DNA of 11,616 nt from Rodentolepis nana (lineage: Eukaryota > Platyhelminthes > Cestoda > Cyclophyllidea > Hymenolepididae): NCBI GenBank assembly GCA_900617975.1, contig UZAE01013025.1, forward strand, positions 9,170 to 20,785, read 5' to 3'. A program made the position numbers and the translations under genes. Within the stretch, counting starts at the first letter, position 1. Every line of letters starts with the position of its first letter. Below are positions 9,585-11,616 of the stretch, piece by piece. The notes beneath the pieces are model-generated. The model had not been told where the DNA came from. It was given only the letters and a program-made list of their open reading frames with translations, and ran no database searches.

Positions 9585-10551
9585 ATGAATACATTGAAAC
9601 AGTGGTTTCTCACCAGGGGCGTATTTGTTTGGTCCTCGAATACGTGGAGCACTCATTCGAAGACATTATCGCTTTCTCCAGAGATTCGCCCCACACCTTC
9701 AGTGACTCCCGTGTGCGCTTCTTCATGAGGCAACTTCTCTCTGGCATTGCCTATCTTCATGCTCGACGAATCATACATCGCAACGTGAAGCCAAGTAATT
9801 TGCTAGTCACCGACACCGGCATTCTAAAGATTTGCGACTTCGGTCACGCAGTTGAATGCACTTCCACGCAGATGCAAAACACAAATGATTTTGGCTCTCT
9901 GTGGTACTTAAGCATCGAGCAACTACTCGGTAAGCCCGTTTCCTCCTATATTACGCTTAGTTTCGGTGGAGTTGCTTTGGCACAGACATCCAACTCACTG
10001 CCTTTCTTTCCACAGGTAGCGAGGAGTACACATCTGCAATCGACGTGTGGTCAGCTGGGTGTGTACTTGTGGAGATGATAATGCAAAGACGTCTTTTTCA
10101 ATTTGCCACTGAGTGCGAGATGATAAGGGGCATTTTGAGGATTTGTGGAAAACCGACAGAGAGTGTGTGGCCGGGCGTGAGTGGATTGCGCGGAATGCAA
10201 TTGGAGGAATTACCCGACACACACACTAGCCATTTGAGAAGTAGCCTTGGTCGTGCGGTCTCTGATGTCACCTATCATCTACTAGAAAGGTGAGCTTTGC
10301 TTCCTTTGACTACCTCCTCTCACAGTTATTTCCAAATCGACTTAATGATAACACTCAAATACATATCAATTTGTCACTTTAGGTTATTGACTCTCTGCCC
10401 AACTGCAAGGATAACTGCGGAGAAGGCCTTACAACTCGACTACTTCACTGTCAACTCCGATGAAGATGACTGCAGTCCCGACCAAATGAAGAGATGGCTT
10501 ATCACTGTGGTATATGGCGAGGACTTCTTGGATGACGACTTACTCTTCTAA
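9099..10551 (+). CDS. CDK11/PITSLRE-like protein kinase, catalytically altered and frame-broken
   Basis: The gene has three recognisable exons (9099-9929, 10016-10289, 10383-10551) encoding about 424 residues once the frame break near 9584 is allowed for. Residues 1-76 are a polar, partly basic N-terminal extension. The kinase domain follows: glycine loop at 90-95 reading GCGVSC, the beta-3 lysine in VTLK (Lys131), helix-C LREAEIL (Glu150), HPNI (159-162), the hinge in LVLEYVEH, catalytic loop HRNVKPSN, then DFG, DVWSAG and a C-lobe ending ARITAEKAL...DYF. The C-lobe run LRSSLG...VSD with LLERLLTL fits CDK11 best from memory; CDK10 and CDK20 are alternatives. CDKs phosphorylate Ser/Thr with a cyclin partner and CDK11 acts in the nucleus in transcription and splicing, but activity is doubtful here: HRD is HRN, the third loop glycine is Cys95, and APE reads SIE. 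It is either a diverged pseudokinase with a sequencing error or a pseudogene. Confidence 0.8.
9584..9586 (+). other. Inferred one-base frame break
   Basis: Kinase homology is continuous only if the reading shifts by -1 (or skips two bases) just after HPNI. Reading ATA (9582-9584) and then AAT (9584-9586) gives HPNI-N-EYIETVV, which has the right spacing for a CDK. The shift could lie anywhere between about 9585 and 9620, since both frames are open there. Possible causes are a real one-base deletion, a sequencing error, or a 32-bp intron (GT at 9571, AG at 9602) that would restore the frame but delete HPNI and so is less likely. Confidence 0.65.
9584..9929 (+). CDS. Kinase exon 1, second part (hinge to activation segment)
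   Basis: From about 9584 the homology runs in the frame whose codons begin at 9584, 9587 and so on (IETVV, RICLVLEYVEH, FFMRQLLSGIAYLH, HRNVKPSNLLV, ILKICDFG). The catalytic residue is Asn, encoded AAC at 9782-9784; a single G-to-A change from GAC would explain it. DFG Asp is at 9836-9838. The activation segment ends LWYLSIEQLLG where CDKs have LWYRAPELLLG, so the Arg, Ala and Pro are all changed. The exon ends CTCG before GTAAG, in phase 1. Confidence 0.75.
9930..10015 (+). other. Intron, 86 bp, phase 1
   Basis: The donor is CTCG/GTAAGC and the acceptor is CTTTCTTTCCACAG. Splicing joins CTA CTC G to GT AGC GAG, giving LLGSEEYTSAIDVWSAG, exactly the CDK order from the end of the activation segment into helix F. 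The 5' part of the intron is open in the exon 1 frame, so retention would add unrelated residues before a stop at about 10078. Confidence 0.9.
10016..10289 (+). CDS. Kinase exon 2 (C-lobe, helix F to helix H)
   Basis: 90 full codons plus split codons at both ends. It encodes SEEYTSAIDVWSAGCVLVEM (helix-F Asp at 10042-10044 kept), then RRLFQ where CDKs have PLFPG, and GKPTESVWPGVSGL, which corresponds to the CDK GTPSExxWPG motif. After this comes the CDK insert region and LRSSLGRAVSD, which resembles CDK11. The donor is AG/GTGAGC and is phase 2. Confidence 0.85.
10290..10382 (+). other. Intron, 93 bp, phase 2
   Basis: The donor is GTGAGC at 10290 and the acceptor is ATTTGTCACTTTAG ending at 10382. 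Joining AG to G rebuilds an arginine codon and gives HLLERLLTLCPTARITAEKAL, the expected helix-H to helix-I sequence of a CDK. Confidence 0.88.
10383..10551 (+). CDS. Kinase exon 3 (C-terminal end) with stop
   Basis: Completes Arg plus 55 codons to TAA at 10549-10551. It contains ARITAEKALQLDYF, the helix-I Arg that normally pairs with the Glu of APE. After this the 35 or so C-terminal residues are acidic (DEDD, then EDFLDDDLLF at the very end) and do not resemble a known tail. The frame carries no internal stop, which argues against very old decay of this part. Confidence 0.85.
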
Positions 10552-11100
10552 GCCCTCCACATTCACCCACCTTATTTCCTTCCCATTCTACTTTGCTCTT
10601 CCTCTCCAGTTATTTGCCCCTCATTTAAACTGCATCTCTCTCTTTTTCTGCACTTCTTTTAACCAACAATACTCAATTTGCATTTAATCAAAAGTCTGCT
10701 ATTTTATATATTTGTTTCTTACACCTAATTTCCTCTCCACAAACTGCATCCCTCCTATGCATTTAAATAATGCCCCATTCTGAGTTAATGTTTAATGAAA
10801 TATTTTATTATTGGTGATTTGTACTTCATGTGCTAAAGTTAAATTTAAGACAGTCACTTCAATATTGGAACACTAATCAATGAATGGCCTTTGTTCAGCA
10901 ACAGATGGTGAAATGGCACGAAAATCATTTCGTAAATTTGAAACAATCAAATCTGTTTAAAATGCATTGAGTCAAGACGATTTTATGGGAGATGTCTGCA
11001 TTTGATTATTCTAAATGAGTGAGAAAGGCAAACATTCTTTCGACCATTAGGTGATCCAGAACATATGTATTAGACGGCAGTAAATAGCTCAACATACCCC
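10552..11100 (+). other. 3' flank of the kinase gene, probable 3' UTR at the start
   Basis: The first 200 or so bases after the stop are strongly pyrimidine-rich on + (C/T runs), then the sequence turns AT-rich. I see no perfect AATAAA close to the stop; AATGAA near 10794 and AAATAA near 10765 are the nearest variants. No further gene is seen before the repeat. Confidence 0.45.
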
Positions 11101-11113
11101 CACCCGGGTTAAT
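11101..11113. repeat. Left border repeat of repeat copy C (imperfect TSD)
   Basis: CACCCGGGTTAAT directly precedes the AT-rich tail of copy C and matches CACCCAGTTTAAT at 11414-11426 at 11 of 13 positions. It looks like an aged target-site duplication. Confidence 0.5.
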
Positions 11114-11413
11114 TTATTTGTATTTTAGTTGACTTAAGGCCTCGCAGAGAGGAAGGAACATCAAAGAGAAAAAAAGTCGATAGGTGGGAGGGGGGGGGGG
11201 GAACAGAAGAGTGTTTCAAAGATATAAAAGAGACAAACGCAAAGGGGTTGGTGTAAAAGGTGGGTGTGTACTGTGGAAGTTGTTGAATATGGCATACAGT
11301 GGTGTGGTGGTAGTTTGAGATCGGAAGTCCACTGTCGAATAATAAACTTTTTGCCGAATGAGTATACGTTGCCCGGATTGCACCACGTGGAGGTAAGTCT
11401 ATCACACACCCCA
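11114..11413 (-). mobile_element. SINE-like dispersed repeat, copy C
   Basis: 300 bp in minus-strand sense, from a TGGGGTGTG head ending at 11413 to an AAAT-rich tail at 11114-11127. It is collinear with copy A (AAGGAACATCAAAG, CAGAAGAGTGTTTCA, CATACAGTGGTGT at 11293-11305, GAGTATACG) and with copy B at the head (CACGTG palindrome at 11384-11389 and the ACTTACCTC block). It has a run of 12 G at 11190-11201 where A has 7 and B has 6. Two long overlapping minus-strand open frames (11109-11414) follow the repeat and should not be taken for genes. It ends about 560 bp beyond the kinase stop codon and runs antisense to it. Confidence 0.7.
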
Positions 11414-11426
11414 CACCCAGTTTAAT
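11414..11426. repeat. Right border repeat of repeat copy C (imperfect TSD)
   Basis: CACCCAGTTTAAT starts immediately beyond the conserved head of copy C. It pairs with 11101-11113 with two mismatches. Confidence 0.5.
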
Positions 11427-11616
11427 GTTATGTGCTATTTATTTTCATTTCCACTTCTTTCTTTAAACCCAAGAGGCTAATTTCGGCCTTCACTAGTGAA
11501 GTTCAACAGATAGGAGGTTTGCAGAGGATTCCGTTTCTCACAAATCGAATAGAAGTTTTGCGATTGTGAAAGACTGAATTCATTTTCGTCAGATTGATTA
11601 CTTAACCCAGAGATTG

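Noticed and set aside
11109..11414. Two overlapping minus-strand open frames of 101 and 82 codons
   Set aside because: They lie wholly within or at the edge of repeat copy C, and short parts of the translation recur from copy B (LTSTWC, then GNV). This is repeat sequence read through and not a gene.

Overview
The window is eukaryotic nuclear DNA. It is mostly AT-rich sequence without genes, with one intron-containing protein kinase gene on the + strand at the right-hand end (exons from 9099 to 10551). The introns are short (86 and 93 bp) with GT-AG ends and pyrimidine-rich acceptors. That, together with the sparse gene content and the dispersed repeats, suggests a small-genome invertebrate. 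A parasitic flatworm, perhaps a tapeworm, is my best guess, but it rests on general character and not on a diagnostic gene.

Layout. Positions 1-300 are visibly richer in G+C than what follows. They hold a TATA-like box and a perfect 40-bp tandem duplication, and look like a fragment of a mobile element or promoter. Positions 300-9098 hold no gene I can recognise: AT-rich sequence, a CTC-type microsatellite near 2222-2252, and two copies of a roughly 300-bp dispersed repeat (A, 2677-2990, and B, 5173-5468, in opposite orientations). A third copy (C, 11114-11413) lies about 560 bp downstream of the kinase gene. Copies B and C have A-rich AAAT-type tails and direct repeats at their ends (9/9 bp for B, 11/13 for C), as expected of a SINE-like element copied by a LINE machinery.

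The kinase gene is CDK-like. Its C-lobe best resembles the CDK11/PITSLRE group (with CDK10 and CDK20 as alternatives) as judged from memory. It looks degenerate. The catalytic HRD motif reads HRN, the third glycine of the nucleotide-binding loop is a cysteine, and the APE motif reads SIE. There is also a one-base frame break just after the HPNI motif. The first exon that can be recognised has no ATG in frame before the kinase domain and begins at a phase-0 splice acceptor. The start codon must therefore come from an upstream exon (a candidate 11-codon exon lies at 8543-8575) or, if this is a flatworm, from a trans-spliced leader ending in AUG. The gene is either a diverged pseudokinase with a sequencing error or a decaying kinase pseudogene.
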